64,000 nt of DNA from Streptomyces canus (GCF_030816965.1 NZ_JAUSYQ010000002.1:496001-560000); one strand, 5' to 3'; positions 1 through 8,788 are shown, counted from the stretch's first letter. Made by a program: numbers and translations. The notes: a model not told the origin generated them from the sequence alone.

Positions 1-2770
1 CGCTCACCCGGAAGGTGTCGCTGATCTGCCCCAGCTCCAACTCGGCGCCGTGGGACGACGTCCAGTCGGCCGGCAGGGTGACCGTGGTGCGGTACCGGCC
101 GATGCCCGCGGAGTCGGCCAGTTCGGGGATCTGCGACCAGGGCCGCAGCGGGTCGAGCGTGAGGCTGTGCCGGACGTGTTCGGTGCGGGTGGCGTCCGAG
201 CCCGGGTACCAGTCCTCGACGTCCAGTTCCCAGCGGGCCGGTGTGATCGGCGCGGGCACGGCGGGGGTCCTGGTGGTGGCGGTACGGCCCTGGGACAGGC
301 GTGTGGTCCAGGTACCGGCGGTGCGGGCACGCAGGGTCAGCCCTCGGTCGGTGAACAGCACCGCGTCGGCGTCGGTCGCCTCGGCGTGCGCACTGGTGCC
401 ATGGCGGTCGCCGAACAGCCCCGGCCGTCCCAGGGCGACGATCATCGTCTGCCCCGGCTGGAGCGTGACCCGCAGGGTGATGTCGGCCCCGTCCTCGGTG
501 TAGCGCGCGATCCGGACCGCCTCGCCCGTCCAGGGATCGAGCAGATACGGCACCGTCCTGCCGCCGTGGCTGCGGCGCAGGGTGACGTCGTGGTCGATCG
601 CGGCCACGGGCGGCTTGACCGTCTCGGCGTGCTTGCCGTTGCAGAGGTAGTAGAAGTCCGCATCGGCGGTGACGCGGTGGGCGTTGAGGAGCGTGGACGC
701 GGTGGCGTGCCGTACGTCGGCGCTCACCCCGAGCCCGGCGAGGGCGTCGCCGACCGCGGCCTTGTCGGTGACCCGGATGACGTGGGGCAGCGTGAGCAGC
801 CGGGCGAGGATGTCGCGCAGCCGGTCCGTCTCCCCCTGGTCCGGGACGCCGGGAGTCAGCGCCTGGTCGAAGGCTCCGAACAGGACCACGGGGAGTCCCG
901 CCTCGGCCAGGGCGAGGATCTTGCGGGCGTCCTCGACGGCGAGCGTGGGGGTGGAGCCGTAGAAGAAGTCGCCCTCGACGAACAGGGCCTTGTAGGCGGG
1001 GCCGTCGGGGGCGAGCCGGCCGTCCGAGACGGTGGCGGAGGGCAGGTCGAGGAGGGGGCCGCTGAGGAACTGGTGGGTCCAGCCGAGGGGGACGCCGGTC
1101 GCCGTGAACCAGGAGGCGCCGATTCCGGTGGCGGTGTAGCCGGTCTGCCGGAACACGGCGACGTCCGCTCTGGCGGTACCGGTCTGCAGCACCTGGTGGA
1201 CGCGGCCCAGGTATCCGGAGATGTCCTGGACGTGCCGCCAGGTGGGCTGGCGCGGGCCCCACGACTCGCCGTAGCCGGCGGTGCCGTTGTACGGGCTGAA
1301 GGCGGCGAATCCCGGCCAGTTGACGCCGGGGGCGGTGGCGTAGGAGAAGCCGTGCACGACGGTCTGGTTGACGCCGGCCGCGTAGGCGCCACCCATGGTG
1401 CGCAGGAAGCGGTCCCAGGTGGTGCTGTACGCGGATCCGTTGTAGGCGCCCGCCTCGCAGGACAGGACGGTCCGTCCGGCCATGTCCCGGCCGCCGGCCA
1501 GGCAGCGGTAGTCGTCCAGGTTCTTGAAGCCGAGGGACTCGCCCTCGGGGACGTCGAGGATCGCGGCCGCGGCGATGGCGTCCGTCTGGAGGCCGTAGGG
1601 CTGCGAGCGCAGGGTCATGCCGAGGATGTGCGCCCAGTCCCGCAGGGCCGTCAGGTGGTGGCGGTTGAAGAGGCCGGAGACGGTCTCCCAGAAGTCGTGG
1701 CGGATCTGGCGGGTGAACTGGGCCTCGAAGGCGAAGACCTGGTTGCTGTTGTCCAGGACGAGGGCGGGCAGGTACGGCAGCAGCGGCCGTCCGGTGTGCT
1801 TCTCGAAGGCCTCGGGCAGCAGGGGTGTCCAGGTCAGGCCGTCGGTCTCCAGCTCCACGGAGTCCTCGAAGAAGGAGCCGCCCGCGGCTCGCAACAGGCG
1901 CCGCACGGAGGGGGTCAGCAGGTGGTCCTGCCAGTAGGAGGTGACCGCGGTGGTGCCGGCCGGGCTGAAGTGGTCGACGGCATAGGCGGCCGGGGCGGAG
2001 TGGGGGCCGGACTCGGGCTGCTGGCCCGAACCACGCACCCAGTAGGAGATGAGCACCCAGTCCCCGCCCCCGGGCGCGGTCCAGGTCAGCGTGCCGTCGG
2101 TGACGGTCGCGGTGAGGTCCTGGACGCTGTCCGGGTCGAGTCCGGTCTCCTTGCGGGTCGAGTGGGCGGGCTCGACCCGGGCGGCCTGTACGGCGAGGAG
2201 CTGCTGACGGGTCACCCCCGCGGCCGTGGCGTGGACGGGTGGCGGGACGGGCCCCTGGTAGGTGCTCCCACCGGTCAACGAGGCGCGGCCGTGGGCGAGT
2301 TCCTTGGCGGCGGCGTCGTCGTCGGGCGTGAGACCGGGGACGGCCACGGGCCAGCTGGGACCGAGGGTGAGGTCGACGGTGAGACCCCGTCTCGCCGCGC
2401 GGCGCAGCGCGGCCTCGACGCCGTCCCGCCAGGGCCCGCTCCCCCAGCCGTGGTGTGCGGCGTCCAGGACCGACTTGTCCTTGATGCTGTGGTGGACGGC
2501 GGCGATCTCCACACCGCCGAAGCCCGCGTCCGCGATCTGGTCGATCTCGCGGGCGATCTCGTCCGGGTCCACGAGACCGTCCGGCCACCACCAGCGGAAC
2601 CGGGGCCGCACGGAGCGGGCGGGGGCCGCGAACCAGTCGGCGGCGCCTTCCGTCCCGGCCACCGCCGACGAGGCCCCCACCCCGAGCGCCAGGGCGGCGC
2701 CCGCGGTCAGTCCGGCGGCCAGGACCGCGCGTCGGGACATGCCGTCGCGCTGCGGGTTGGCTTCATGCAT
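1..2770 (-). CDS. GH106-type alpha-L-rhamnosidase-like glycoside hydrolase, Tat-exported, C-terminus beyond window
   Basis: The frame is open from 2770 to the left edge (about 923 codons) and continues outside the window. The N-terminus carries a twin-arginine signal (SRRAVLAAG, then a hydrophobic Ala/Leu stretch ending near ASSAVAG). The mature start (RPRFRWWWPDGLVDPDEIA) and the following TIM-barrel-like text resemble GH106 alpha-L-rhamnosidases, large secreted enzymes that remove terminal rhamnose from plant or polysaccharide glycans. ATG 2770 and ATG 2740 (MSRRAVL) are both possible starts; the second gives a more typical Tat signal. A LacI-type palindrome lies just upstream, so sugar-dependent derepression is likely. 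The family call rests on overall resemblance; catalytic acids were not mapped and the exact sugar specificity is unproven. Confidence 0.75.
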   Translation of the reverse strand, partial: MHEANPQRDGMSRRAVLAAGLTAGAALALGVGASSAVAGTEGAADWFAAPARSVRPRFRWWWPDGLVDPDEIAREIDQIADAGFGGVEIAAVHHSIKDKSVLDAAHHGWGSGPWRDGVEAALRRAARRGLTVDLTLGPSWPVAVPGLTPDDDAAAKELAHGRASLTGGSTYQGPVPPPVHATAAGVTRQQLLAVQAARVEPAHSTRKETGLDPDSVQDLTATVTDGTLTWTAPGGGDWVLISYWVRGSGQQPESGPHSAPAAYAVDHFSPAGTTAVTSYWQDHLLTPSVRRLLRAAGGSFFEDSVELETDGLTWTPLLPEAFEKHTGRPLLPYLPALVLDNSNQVFAFEAQFTRQIRHDFWETVSGLFNRHHLTALRDWAHILGMTLRSQPYGLQTDAIAAAAILDVPEGESLGFKNLDDYRCLAGGRDMAGRTVLSCEAGAYNGSAYSTTWDRFLRTMGGAYAAGVNQTVVHGFSYATAPGVNWPGFAAFSPYNGTAGYGESWGPRQPTWRHVQDISGYLGRVHQVLQTGTARADVAVFRQTGYTATGIGASWFTATGVPLGWTHQFLSGPLLDLPSATVSDGRLAPDGPAYKALFVEGDFFYGSTPTLAVEDARKILALAEAGLPVVLFGAFDQALTPGVPDQGETDRLRDILARLLTLPHVIRVTDKAAVGDALAGLGVSADVRHATASTLLNAHRVTADADFYYLCNGKHAETVKPPVAAIDHDVTLRRSHGGRTVPYLLDPWTGEAVRIARYTEDGADITLRVTLQPGQTMIVALGRPGLFGDRHGTSAHAEATDADAVLFTDRGLTLRARTAGTWTTRLSQGRTATTRTPAVPAPITPARWELDVEDWYPGSDATRTEHVRHSLTLDPLRPWSQIPELADSAGIGRYRTTVTLPADWTSSHGAELELGQISDTFRVS

Positions 2771-2786
2771 AGGGGCGCCCCAAAGT

Positions 2787-2802
2787 ATTGAATCGTTTCA
2801 AT
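2787..2802. promoter_or_regulatory. LacI-family-type operator upstream of the GH106 gene
   Basis: The 16-bp site ATTGAATCGTTTCAAT has perfect 6-bp arms around TCGT and matches the TGAAnCGnTTCA style of LacI-family operators. It starts 17 bp before ATG 2770, where a repressor would block the promoter. No LacI-family gene is in the window; it may lie to the left with other sugar genes. Confidence 0.6.
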
Positions 2803-2813
2803 CACCGGCAAAC

Positions 2814-2840
2814 GCCGGAACGTTAAGCCGCCGTTCCGGC
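2814..2840 (-). terminator. Stem-loop after the SARP gene
   Basis: The arms GCCGGAACG (2814-2822) and CGTTCCGGC (2832-2840) pair perfectly over 9 bp with a 9-nt loop. The hairpin begins 6 nt past the SARP stop on the minus strand and precedes the GH106 promoter region, so it probably separates the two co-oriented genes. Confidence 0.6.
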
Positions 2841-2845
2841 CGAGG

Positions 2846-4819
2846 TCAAGATGCGTGCGGTGCGAGTGCCGCGGCGAGCGCGTCCAGATGGTCCGCGACG
2901 GGACCGGCGGTGAGCAAGCCGCTTGCGGCGCCCGCGAGTTCACCCCTCGCGGGTTCGAGCGCGCTCTGGGCACGCCGCATCAGCACACGGTCGTCCACCT
3001 GGATCGCCGCGCGGGCGAGGAGGCTCCACAGGGCCTCGTACAGGAGGTCCCCGGGCGGGGAAGGCACGGAAGCCAGCAGGCGTACGGCGTCCTGGTCGCG
3101 CCCTTCGGCGAGCAGCAACAGGGGGCGCACCCACGGCTCGTAGGGGCCCCAGTCGGTGTGCGGGTCGGCGGTGACGGGGAGGCCGTGGTGCAGCCGCAGG
3201 CACAGCAGGGCGAGCGGCAGCAACCCCTGCTCCAGGCCAGGCATTCCGGCGCCCTCGAGGCACGTGGCGGCGGCCCGGTACGCGGAGTCGCCGATCTGCG
3301 CGGGCTCTGTCGTCGCGGTGCGCAGGGCGCGGTACCACGTGGTGAAGACGGCGACGAGAGGCAGTTCGTGCCGTTCGGCGAGGGCGTCGGCGGCGGCCGC
3401 GTGTCGGTCGGCCGCCGTGAAGCAGGCGGTGGCGCAGTGCGCTTGGAGCCGGATCAGGTGGCCGAGGACCTCGTAGGTGAACAGGCCGTGCCGAGCGGCC
3501 ACTTCGGTGATCTCCGCGCCGATCCCGTCCCGCCGGGCAGCGAGTCCGGCTCGTTCGAAGGTCTGCATGAACAGGCCGTTGAGGGCGAAGACGAGCAGGC
3601 TGGCGTCTTCGAGCCGGCGTGCGCTCTCCACGGCCCGATGGGCCGCCTGGAGGGCGCGCGCCCCCTCGAGGAGCGTGCCGCGGGACTCCACCGCCACGGT
3701 GGCCAGGAGCCGTGCCCTTGCCGCCTCGGACGCGCCGGGCGGCAGGAGGAGCAGGGTGCGTTCCGCCGCACCCACCAGCCGGCCGGCCTGGGCGGGGTCG
3801 TCGGAACGGGTCCAGACGGCGGGGACGTCGTAGACGCCGATGACACGCGCCGTCAGCTCCGGATCGCCCAGCTGCTCCGCCGCCGCCACGGCCGCCGCGC
3901 GGTGCCTGCGGGCCGCTTCCAGTCCGCCGCCCCCGGTGACGGCGAGATCGCGCATCAACCCCGCGGTCGACTCCAGGCGGGTGCGTGCCCGCGCAGGGAC
4001 CATGCTCGCGTACGACGCGGAGGCCTGCGCCCAGACCTGCGCGGCCGGGTCCGAGGGGCCCGGGTCCAGGTGGTCGGCGTGCCGCAGGATGTCCTGCTCG
4101 GTGCGGCTCAGCCGCGGGCCCGGCTCCACACCGAGGTGCTCGCCCAGCAGCTGTCGGGCACGCCGCAGGACGGACAGGGCGTCGGCCTGGCGTCCGCAGC
4201 GGTACAGGGCGAGGGCGAGCAGCTGCCAGGCGTCCTCCCGCCAGGGGTGCTCGGCCACATGGGCGTCGAGGTCCGCTGCCGCGTCGGCCGCGGCACCGAG
4301 GGCGAGCCGGCCCTCGGCCCGGCGCTCGACGGCGGTCAGCCGGAGCTCGGCGAGGCGGGAGCGTTCCGCGCGCGCCCAGCGCTCCTCGGCGAAGTCGGCG
4401 TAGGCGGGTCCGCGCCACAGCTCGAGAGCCTCGGTCAGCCGGGGCACCGCCTGCACGGGAGGAAGGTCCGCAGCGGCGGCGACCATCTCCTCGAACCGGC
4501 GGGCGTCGACATGGGCGGGTTCGGCGCGCAACGCGTAGCCGGGGCCTTCGGTGACGAGAAGGCGGGCCGGGGTCCGGCGGGGACGCTCGGGTTCCAGAGC
4601 ACGCCTCAGCCCGGCGACGAAGGTCCGGACGGTGCCCACGGCATCCGCCGGCGAGTCCCCCTCCCAGAGGTCCTCCACCAGGCGGGGAACGGGCACGACC
4701 CGGCGGCGGGCGATGAGGAGGCGGGCCAGCACCGCACGGTGCCTCGGACCCTTCAGGGCGATCGGCTCCCCGGTCTCGTCCCAGGCCGCCACCGCCCCCA
4801 GGACCCCGAACTCGACCAC
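2846..4819 (-). CDS. SARP/AfsR-type transcriptional regulator (winged helix plus BTAD), no NB-ARC
   Basis: The protein is about 657 aa. The N-terminus (VVEFGVLGAVAAWD, then KGPRHRAVLARLL) is an OmpR-like winged helix. It is followed by a bacterial transcriptional activation domain (HPWREDAWQLLALALYRCGR, then LGVEPGPRLSRTEQDILR) ending near residue 250. SARPs activate promoters, often of secondary-metabolite genes. The C-terminal 400 residues are Ala/Leu/Arg-rich and look helical (TPR-like), with no P-loop, so this is not a full AfsR. GTG 4819 is preferred because GAGG lies 9 nt upstream; ATG 4849 and GTG 4825 are alternatives. It is divergent from the hydrolase at 4947. The target is unknown and no biosynthetic cluster is adjacent. 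Confidence 0.8.
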   Translation of the reverse strand: MVEFGVLGAVAAWDETGEPIALKGPRHRAVLARLLIARRRVVPVPRLVEDLWEGDSPADAVGTVRTFVAGLRRALEPERPRRTPARLLVTEGPGYALRAEPAHVDARRFEEMVAAAADLPPVQAVPRLTEALELWRGPAYADFAEERWARAERSRLAELRLTAVERRAEGRLALGAAADAAADLDAHVAEHPWREDAWQLLALALYRCGRQADALSVLRRARQLLGEHLGVEPGPRLSRTEQDILRHADHLDPGPSDPAAQVWAQASASYASMVPARARTRLESTAGLMRDLAVTGGGGLEAARRHRAAAVAAAEQLGDPELTARVIGVYDVPAVWTRSDDPAQAGRLVGAAERTLLLLPPGASEAARARLLATVAVESRGTLLEGARALQAAHRAVESARRLEDASLLVFALNGLFMQTFERAGLAARRDGIGAEITEVAARHGLFTYEVLGHLIRLQAHCATACFTAADRHAAAADALAERHELPLVAVFTTWYRALRTATTEPAQIGDSAYRAAATCLEGAGMPGLEQGLLPLALLCLRLHHGLPVTADPHTDWGPYEPWVRPLLLLAEGRDQDAVRLLASVPSPPGDLLYEALWSLLARAAIQVDDRVLMRRAQSALEPARGELAGAASGLLTAGPVADHLDALAAALAPHAS

Positions 4820-4946
4820 ACGCACGTACCTCAACGTACACGCGTTCATTCGTTGCTCATTCGCTCCCCGGATCCTGGGTTCATCGGCGCCCCGGGCCCG
4901 GACACCGATGCCTCCCACTCGCCGTACGACCGAAGAGAGCCCCGCC

Positions 4947-5831
4947 GTGAGACCCACCATCGCCGGATTCGAGTACCAGCGCGTGTCCGTCGCCGACGAC
5001 GTGTCCCTCCAGGTGGCCGTGGGAGGGACCGGCACACCCGTGGTCCTGCTGCACGGCTTCCCGCAGACCCACCTGATGTGGCGCCACGTCGCGGCGGACC
5101 TGGCGGCCGACCACACCGTGATCTGCCCCGACCTGCGCGGCTACGGCGGCAGCGACAAGCCGCGCGAGGACGGCCCCCGCACCTACTCCAAGCGGACCAT
5201 GGCGAACGACGTCGTCACCCTCGCCCGCCGGCTGGGGCACTCCCGGTTCACGCTGGCCGGGCACGACCGGGGCGCGCTGGTCGCCTTCCGCGCAGGCCTC
5301 GACCATCCGGACGCGGTCTCCCACCTGGCCTGTCTGGACGTCCTGCCGACACTCGACATGTGGGACGCCCTGCACGGCACGTCGGCCGCGGTCGCCTTCC
5401 ATCTCTACCTCATGGCCCAGCCGCCCGGTCTCGCCGAGCGGATGATCTCCGCGAGCGCGGACGCGTTCTTCGGCCACTTCCTCGACGTGTGGGCGAACCG
5501 CCCCGACGCGATCCCGGCCCAGGTCCGTGCCGAGTACCTGCGGGCCTGCCGCGAGGCGGTGCCGTCGATCGTCGCCGACTACCGCGCCTCCGCGGGCATC
5601 GACGTCGAGCACGACGAGGCCGACCGGGCCGCGGAGAACCGGCTGGGCATGCCGGTGACCGTGCTCCAGCAGGACTGGGGAGCCGCGCTCGGCCACGACG
5701 CCACCGCCCTGTGGGCGGCCTGGGCCGACGACCTTCGTCATACGACCGTCACCTGCGGCCACTTCATGGCGGAGGAAGCACCGGCGGACGTGGCGAAGGC
5801 CGTTCGGGAACTCACTCTTCGAAGAGCGTGA
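4947..5831 (+). CDS. Alpha/beta hydrolase, haloacetate dehalogenase/epoxide hydrolase type
   Basis: The protein is 294 aa from GTG 4947, chosen because GAAGAGAG lies about 7 nt upstream. It has the oxyanion-hole motif HGFPQT near residue 36, an Asp nucleophile in GHDRGA (about D107) and a late His (CGHFMAEEAP). An Asp nucleophile indicates dehalogenases and epoxide hydrolases rather than Ser esterases. The sequence resembles fluoroacetate dehalogenases, in which Arg at D+1 and D+4 bind the substrate carboxylate. Here D+1 is Arg but D+4 is Leu, so a haloacid substrate is doubtful. It is divergent from the SARP gene with a short shared promoter region. Confidence 0.75.
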   Translation: MRPTIAGFEYQRVSVADDVSLQVAVGGTGTPVVLLHGFPQTHLMWRHVAADLAADHTVICPDLRGYGGSDKPREDGPRTYSKRTMANDVVTLARRLGHSRFTLAGHDRGALVAFRAGLDHPDAVSHLACLDVLPTLDMWDALHGTSAAVAFHLYLMAQPPGLAERMISASADAFFGHFLDVWANRPDAIPAQVRAEYLRACREAVPSIVADYRASAGIDVEHDEADRAAENRLGMPVTVLQQDWGAALGHDATALWAAWADDLRHTTVTCGHFMAEEAPADVAKAVRELTLRRA

Positions 5832-5897
5832 CCCGTTGCCTCCATATACCCCTCCCCCGTATCGTCCGGGGACAGGCGACACGGACGGAGGAACACC

Positions 5898-6992
5898 ATG
5901 GACGTGGAAGGGTTCACCGCGGACGGTTACGGCCAAGTGCGCCAAGTCTTACAGCAGTTGGTGGACGAGGGTCTGGAGACCGGGGCGGGTGTCTCCGTCT
6001 GGCGTGACGGCCGTGAAGTGGTGCGGCTGAACGCCGGCTGGGCCGACGCCGGGCGCAGCCGCCCGTGGCGCGACGACACCCTCGTCATGCCGTACTCCCT
6101 GTCCAAGTCCTTCGTCACGCTCACCGCGCTGGCGGCCGTGCGCGACGGCGCCCTGGCGCTGGACGAGCCGATCGCCGCGCACTGGAAGGCGTACGGAGTC
6201 CACGGCAAGGAGCGGACCACCCTGCGCCAGGTGCTCACCCACCGGGCGGGCCAGCCCCGCTTCCCCGCCGCGGCCGCGGCTCTCGACCCGCTGGACGACG
6301 CCGGGCTGCGGCAGAGCCTGGAGGAGGAGGCACCGGAGTACGTCCCCGGCACATCCCTCGGGGAGCATGCCCTGACCTACGGCCATCTGGTCGACGGGGC
6401 CCTGCGGGCCGCCGCGGGGACGACTCTGGGGGAGCTCTTCCACGAGGTGGTGCGGCCCGCGCTCGGTCTGGACGCCTGGTTCGGCGTGCCGGACGACTCG
6501 CTGGAGCGGGTCGCCGACCTCGAGTACGCGCGGCCCGACTGGCCCGAACAGCTGCATGCCAGGCCGTGGTTGGAGATACCCGACGGCGTTCTGGACACGG
6601 CCCGGACGAACTCCCGGGCGTGGCGGCAGTCGGTGTTCGGGGCCACCAACCTCCAGACGACGGCGAGTTCGACGGCGGAGTTCTTCTCGCGTCTCACCGG
6701 CGAGGACGGGCCGGTGCGCCGGCTCCTGGGCCCCGACCTGCACGCCGAGCTCCTCGCCGCCCAGGTCACCGGCTTCGACGAGGTCTTCGGCACCCGGCTC
6801 ACCTGGACGCTGGGCTTCGTCCGCGACAAGGGGAAGATCGCCAAGGGCGGGATCGGCGGGTCCGCGGCCTGGTGGTCGCTGCGGCACGGGCATGCCTGCG
6901 CCTATCTCACCCGCCGGCTGGACGACCATGTCCGGGCCGCGCGGATCGCCGCGGCCCTCGGGGACGACCTCACCGTGGTGGGCGAGGACTGA
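5898..6992 (+). CDS. Serine hydrolase of the class C beta-lactamase/esterase fold
   Basis: The protein is 364 aa with no signal peptide, so it is cytoplasmic. The SLSK motif (S67 to K70) is the SxxK catalytic pair of penicillin-binding-like serine hydrolases (EstB/LACTB type), which hydrolyse esters, beta-lactams or peptides. YGH near residue 160 fits the second Tyr motif position, and a Gly-rich C-terminal stretch (KGGIGGSAAWWS) fits the third. ATG 5898 follows GGAGGAACACC. The 3' end overlaps the convergent phosphatase gene by 23 bp. The substrate cannot be predicted. Confidence 0.8.
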   Translation: MDVEGFTADGYGQVRQVLQQLVDEGLETGAGVSVWRDGREVVRLNAGWADAGRSRPWRDDTLVMPYSLSKSFVTLTALAAVRDGALALDEPIAAHWKAYGVHGKERTTLRQVLTHRAGQPRFPAAAAALDPLDDAGLRQSLEEEAPEYVPGTSLGEHALTYGHLVDGALRAAAGTTLGELFHEVVRPALGLDAWFGVPDDSLERVADLEYARPDWPEQLHARPWLEIPDGVLDTARTNSRAWRQSVFGATNLQTTASSTAEFFSRLTGEDGPVRRLLGPDLHAELLAAQVTGFDEVFGTRLTWTLGFVRDKGKIAKGGIGGSAAWWSLRHGHACAYLTRRLDDHVRAARIAAALGDDLTVVGED

Positions 6993-7551
6993 ACGGCAGC
7001 TCGGACATCCGCAGATTCCAGCGGCCGTCGCGCCCGGTGAGTCCGACGGTGGACAGCGGGGGGACGTCGATTCTCCAGAACGCCTGGTGCGGTGCCCCCA
7101 GCGCGTGCACCACCGCGGCCCGTGCCACGGCCTGTTCGACCACCGCAAGCACACGTCCCGCGTCGGACGGCAGCGCGTCCAGCCAGGCGGCGACGCGGTC
7201 GCAGATCTGCTCCACGCTCTCCCCGCCGTGCGGTGCCGCCTCCGGATCGGTGAGCCAACTGACCAGTCCCGAGGCGTCGGTTGCCGCTATCTCGTCGAGG
7301 GTGCGGCCGTACCAGGAACCCATGTCGAGGTCCCGCAGCGCCGGTTGCGCGGTGACGGCCTCCCGTCCAAGGGCCTCGGCCGTCCCGGTGCAGCGGCGAG
7401 AAGGTGCCGTGTAGACGGTGCGGGCCTCGGGGAGGGTTCCGGCGGCGGCCTCCGCCCGGCGCAGTGCCCGCTCGTCGAGAGGGCCGTCGGCGAAGCGTAC
7501 GGCGCGTTCCGTGCGGGCAGCGGCGCACAGGAGGGTGAGCCGGACGGCCAT
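6970..7551 (-). CDS. Histidine-phosphatase-fold protein with both catalytic histidines lost
   Basis: The protein is 193 aa from ATG 7551, with AAAGGG just upstream. The fold signs of the CobC/phosphoglycerate mutase family are present: TVYTAPSRRCTGTAEALG, DLDMGSWYGRTLDEI, GGESVEQICDRVAAW and a C-terminal helical region. However, the N-terminal RHG motif reads LLCAAARTE, and the second-His region, normally VSHGG, reads VVEQAVARAAVVHALG. The phosphoenzyme His is therefore absent, and classical phosphatase activity is unlikely. It is divergent from the cobalamin riboswitch and cbtBA, where CobC-like proteins would fit cobamide metabolism. A ligand-binding or regulatory role is possible but is inference. 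Confidence 0.75.
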   Translation of the reverse strand: MAVRLTLLCAAARTERAVRFADGPLDERALRRAEAAAGTLPEARTVYTAPSRRCTGTAEALGREAVTAQPALRDLDMGSWYGRTLDEIAATDASGLVSWLTDPEAAPHGGESVEQICDRVAAWLDALPSDAGRVLAVVEQAVARAAVVHALGAPHQAFWRIDVPPLSTVGLTGRDGRWNLRMSELPFSPRPPR

Positions 7552-7639
7552 GGGGGCCCTTTCGTCGAGTCTCCGGGGGCAGTTCATCGTAGGTGGCGTA
7601 CGCCATGTTGGCCGGAGCCCGCATTGCCCCTACCATCTG

Positions 7640-7750
7640 GGGCGACAAGGACGACGGCGCCACGGAAGTCCGGTGCAAGCCCGGCACGGTCGCGCCACTG
7701 TGTGCCACCCCTCGGCAGACGAGGTGGTGGTGAGTCAGACCCCACGCCGT
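7640..7750 (+). promoter_or_regulatory. Cobalamin (B12) riboswitch controlling cbtB-cbtA
   Basis: The conserved core is visible: GGAAGTCCGGTG, then CCGGCACGGTCGCGCCACTG containing the B12-box GCCACTG (7694-7700), then GAGTCAGAC (7732-7740). The element ends about 50 nt before the cbtB start. In this class adenosylcobalamin binding shuts off the downstream gene, so cbtBA should be expressed when B12 is scarce. The boundaries are approximate. Confidence 0.9.
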
Positions 7751-7802
7751 CGTCGAGTGCTCCACACGATGCGGGACGCGTTGTTCCCGAGGAGGTCTCG
7801 CC

Positions 7803-8021
7803 ATGGCGCAGTCCACTGCCGCCCCCACGCCCACCACCCCTGCGATCACCCCGCTGCCGGTGCGGGCGCTCGTCCCCTGGGCCGTCTTCTTCGGCGTCCT
7901 GATGCTCGTCCTGCTGTACTTCGTCGGCGCCGAACAGGGCGCCACCGCACTCGTCTCCGGCGAGGGCGTCCACGAGTGGGTGCACGACGCACGCCACCTG
8001 CTCGGCTTCCCCTGCCACTGA
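7803..8021 (+). CDS. cbtB: CbtB, small membrane subunit of a predicted B12-regulated cobalt transporter
   Basis: The protein is 72 aa with one transmembrane helix (about residues 21-43, VRALVPWAVFFGVLMLVLL). A short C-terminal metal-binding-like tail with four His and one Cys (HEWVHDARHLLGFPCH) follows. This is the known CbtB architecture. GAGGAG lies 7-12 nt upstream of ATG 7803. It follows the cobalamin riboswitch directly and is separated by 16 bp from cbtA, with which it is presumed to form a cobalt uptake unit in the membrane. The transport role comes from family genomics, not from biochemistry visible here. Confidence 0.88.
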   Translation: MAQSTAAPTPTTPAITPLPVRALVPWAVFFGVLMLVLLYFVGAEQGATALVSGEGVHEWVHDARHLLGFPCH

Positions 8022-8037
8022 GGCGGGGCGGACCACC

Positions 8038-8781
8038 ATGAACTCCACAGTCGTACGCACCCTGTTGGTGCGCGGCATGCTCGCAGGGCTCGGCGCCGGC
8101 GTCCTGGCCTTCGTCTTCGCCTATCTGGTCGGGGAGGGCCCGGTGGACGCGGCCATCGCCTTCGAGGAGGCCGGCTCCCACGAGCACGGCGAGGAACTCG
8201 TCAGCCGTTCCGTGCAGTCGACGGCCGGACTCGCCACCGGGGTCCTCGTCTTCGGGGTCGCCATCGGCGGCATCCTGGCGCTGGCGTTCTGCTTCGCGCT
8301 GGGCCGGATCGGCCGGTTCGGAGCCCGGGCGACCGCTGGTCTGACCGCGCTCGGCGGCTTCCTCACCGTCTATCTCGTACCGATCCTCAAGTATCCGGCG
8401 AATCCGCCCGCGGTGGGCGACCCGGACACCATCGACAAGCGCACGGCCCTGTTCGTCCTGATGATCGCGCTGAGCGTGCTCCTCGGGATCTGCACGGTCC
8501 TGCTGGGCCGCAGACTGGCCCCGGCCTGGGGCAACTGGAACGCCTCGACCGCGGCCGCCGTGGCCTTCGTCGCCGCGGTGGCGGTGGCGATGGTCGCCCT
8601 GCCCGCCGGGGACAACTCCCCGAAGGGTTTCCCGGCCACCGACCTGTGGGAGTTCCGCCTGGCCTCCCTCGGCGTCCAGGCCGTGCTGTGGGCGGGATTC
8701 GGGCTGCTCTTCGGCTACCTGGCGGAGCGGGTCCTCGAGCCGGAACGGGCTCGCGGCAAGGTCTCGGCGCTGGTCGCCTGA
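8038..8781 (+). CDS. cbtA: CbtA, multi-pass membrane subunit of a predicted cobalt transporter
   Basis: The protein is 247 aa with five or six hydrophobic segments: LLVRGMLAGLGAGVLAFVFA, GVLVFGVAIGGILALAFCF, an ATAGLTALGGFLTVYLV region, ALFVLMIALSVLLGICTVL, AAVAFVAAVAVAMVALP and ASLGVQAVLWAGFGLLFGYL. A His/Glu patch (EEAGSHEHGEE) in the first loop could bind metal. It is co-transcribed with cbtB under the cobalamin riboswitch and ends at a bidirectional terminator. Confidence 0.88.
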   Translation: MNSTVVRTLLVRGMLAGLGAGVLAFVFAYLVGEGPVDAAIAFEEAGSHEHGEELVSRSVQSTAGLATGVLVFGVAIGGILALAFCFALGRIGRFGARATAGLTALGGFLTVYLVPILKYPANPPAVGDPDTIDKRTALFVLMIALSVLLGICTVLLGRRLAPAWGNWNASTAAAVAFVAAVAVAMVALPAGDNSPKGFPATDLWEFRLASLGVQAVLWAGFGLLFGYLAERVLEPERARGKVSALVA

Positions 8782-8788
8782 CGGTGTG

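Noticed and set aside
50..2791. Very long open frame on the plus strand opposite the GH106 gene
   Set aside because: It is the mirror of a high-GC gene. The text is Val/Gly/Arg-rich without any domain, while the minus-strand frame has a Tat signal and family motifs.
2855..6007. 1050-codon plus-strand open frame across the SARP, hydrolase and serine hydrolase starts
   Set aside because: It runs antisense to the SARP gene and out of frame with the hydrolase; no recognisable protein text.
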